NCBI GenBank assembly: GCA_963830715.1
Contig: CAWHNS010000021.1
Span: forward strand, 62,001 to 126,000
Direction of reading: 5' to 3'
Origin: CAVVMA01 sp963830715
GTDB lineage: Bacteria > Desulfobacterota > Binatia > Binatales > Binataceae
DNA: 64,000 bases
Part shown: in pieces, positions 63,910 through 64,000 of the stretch
Layout: every line of letters begins with the position of its first letter
Position numbering within the stretch: position 1 is the stretch's first letter
The notes under the pieces: generated by a model
The model's database searches: none
What the model saw: the letters and a program-made list of their open reading frames with translations, nothing else
Told to the model about the DNA's origin: nothing
Made by a program: the position numbers and the translations under genes

Positions 63910-64000
63910 TTACATCAAGTAGACCAGCCCGAACAGCAGCGGCCATATCGCGCAAACGAAGTACCAATACATCGCGCAAAGCTCGACGCCCGCGCAGTTC
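63910..64000 (-). CDS. C-terminal end of a second subunit III-like oxidase protein (partial)
   Basis: The last 29 codons before the stop at 63910 read NCAGVELCAMYWYFVCAIWP and then LLFGLVYLM. This is the last membrane helix typical of a haem-copper oxidase subunit III, ending in -VYLM. The rest lies past the window end. Two subunit III genes in one cluster occur in some oxidase operons. Confidence 0.72.
   Translation of the reverse strand, partial: NCAGVELCAMYWYFVCAIWPLLFGLVYLM

Noticed and set aside
1..64000. CRISPR arrays, prophage or insertion sequences
   Set aside because: No regularly spaced repeats, no transposase or phage structural genes were seen, apart from the small GIY-YIG unit.

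Overview
The window is a GC-rich stretch of a Gram-negative bacterial chromosome. Lipoproteins, an OmpA-type protein, a TonB-like protein, LPS-type glycosyltransferases and complex I genes point to a diderm. The gene mix (thiolase paired with a DUF35 protein, a luciferase-like oxidoreductase, epoxide and alpha/beta hydrolases, a caa3/ba3-type oxidase cluster, large hybrid kinases) resembles deltaproteobacteria-related lineages such as Desulfobacterota or Binatota. That placement is inference with low confidence. Most of the content is housekeeping and metabolic; no phage, CRISPR array or large island was seen.

Layout. 1-4.7 kb: the end of a tRNA-Leu, two glycosyltransferases, a zinc-ribbon membrane protein, gcvH and a SRPBCC protein. 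4.7-11.4 kb: lipoprotein, aspS, hisS, a ChbG-type deacetylase, thiolase plus DUF35 partner. 11.5-22.2 kb: a small secreted protein, comEC, a TolB-like lipoprotein, uvrC, an HSL-type esterase, a VOC protein and uvrB. 22.5-30 kb: OmpA-like lipoprotein, a secreted protein, thiO overlapping a receiver-like gene, a Cys/Met PLP enzyme and a hybrid histidine kinase. 30-34.4 kb: nuoB-nuoF-nuoG, cupin, a second small secreted protein. 34.4-39.3 kb: a tight minus-strand run thrB-metF-folE-rpiA-ccmD-like-dnaJ-merR. 39.5-47 kb: bcp, hydrolase, hisI-hisG, M20 peptidase, epoxide hydrolase, yqeY, a secreted protein and tonB. 47.4-50.3 kb: TetR regulator, luciferase-like oxidoreductase and alpha/beta hydrolase, probably one catabolic unit. 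50.7-58.2 kb: three Tad-type pilin/TadG genes followed by two more hybrid kinases. 58.3-64 kb: PaaK-like ligase, GST, a GIY-YIG gene enclosed by long inverted repeats, three small basic ORFs, and the end of a cytochrome oxidase cluster.

A striking feature is the number of genes whose reading frame breaks once or twice, usually at a short homopolymer, and resumes with conserved sequence in another frame. Those I could place are in the zinc-ribbon gene, aspS, comEC (twice), the esterase, uvrB, thiO, nuoF, thrB, tonB, the luciferase-like gene, tadE, and two kinases (one twice). Several of these genes are normally essential, so residual sequencing indels are the likeliest cause. The coordinates below join the frames and say so.

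The most interesting non-standard signals are the inverted-repeat/GIY-YIG element at 60536-60931, a two-copy family of small secreted proteins, palindromic elements lying inside tonB and over the hisG ribosome-binding site, and a thiO gene overlapping a receiver-like gene.
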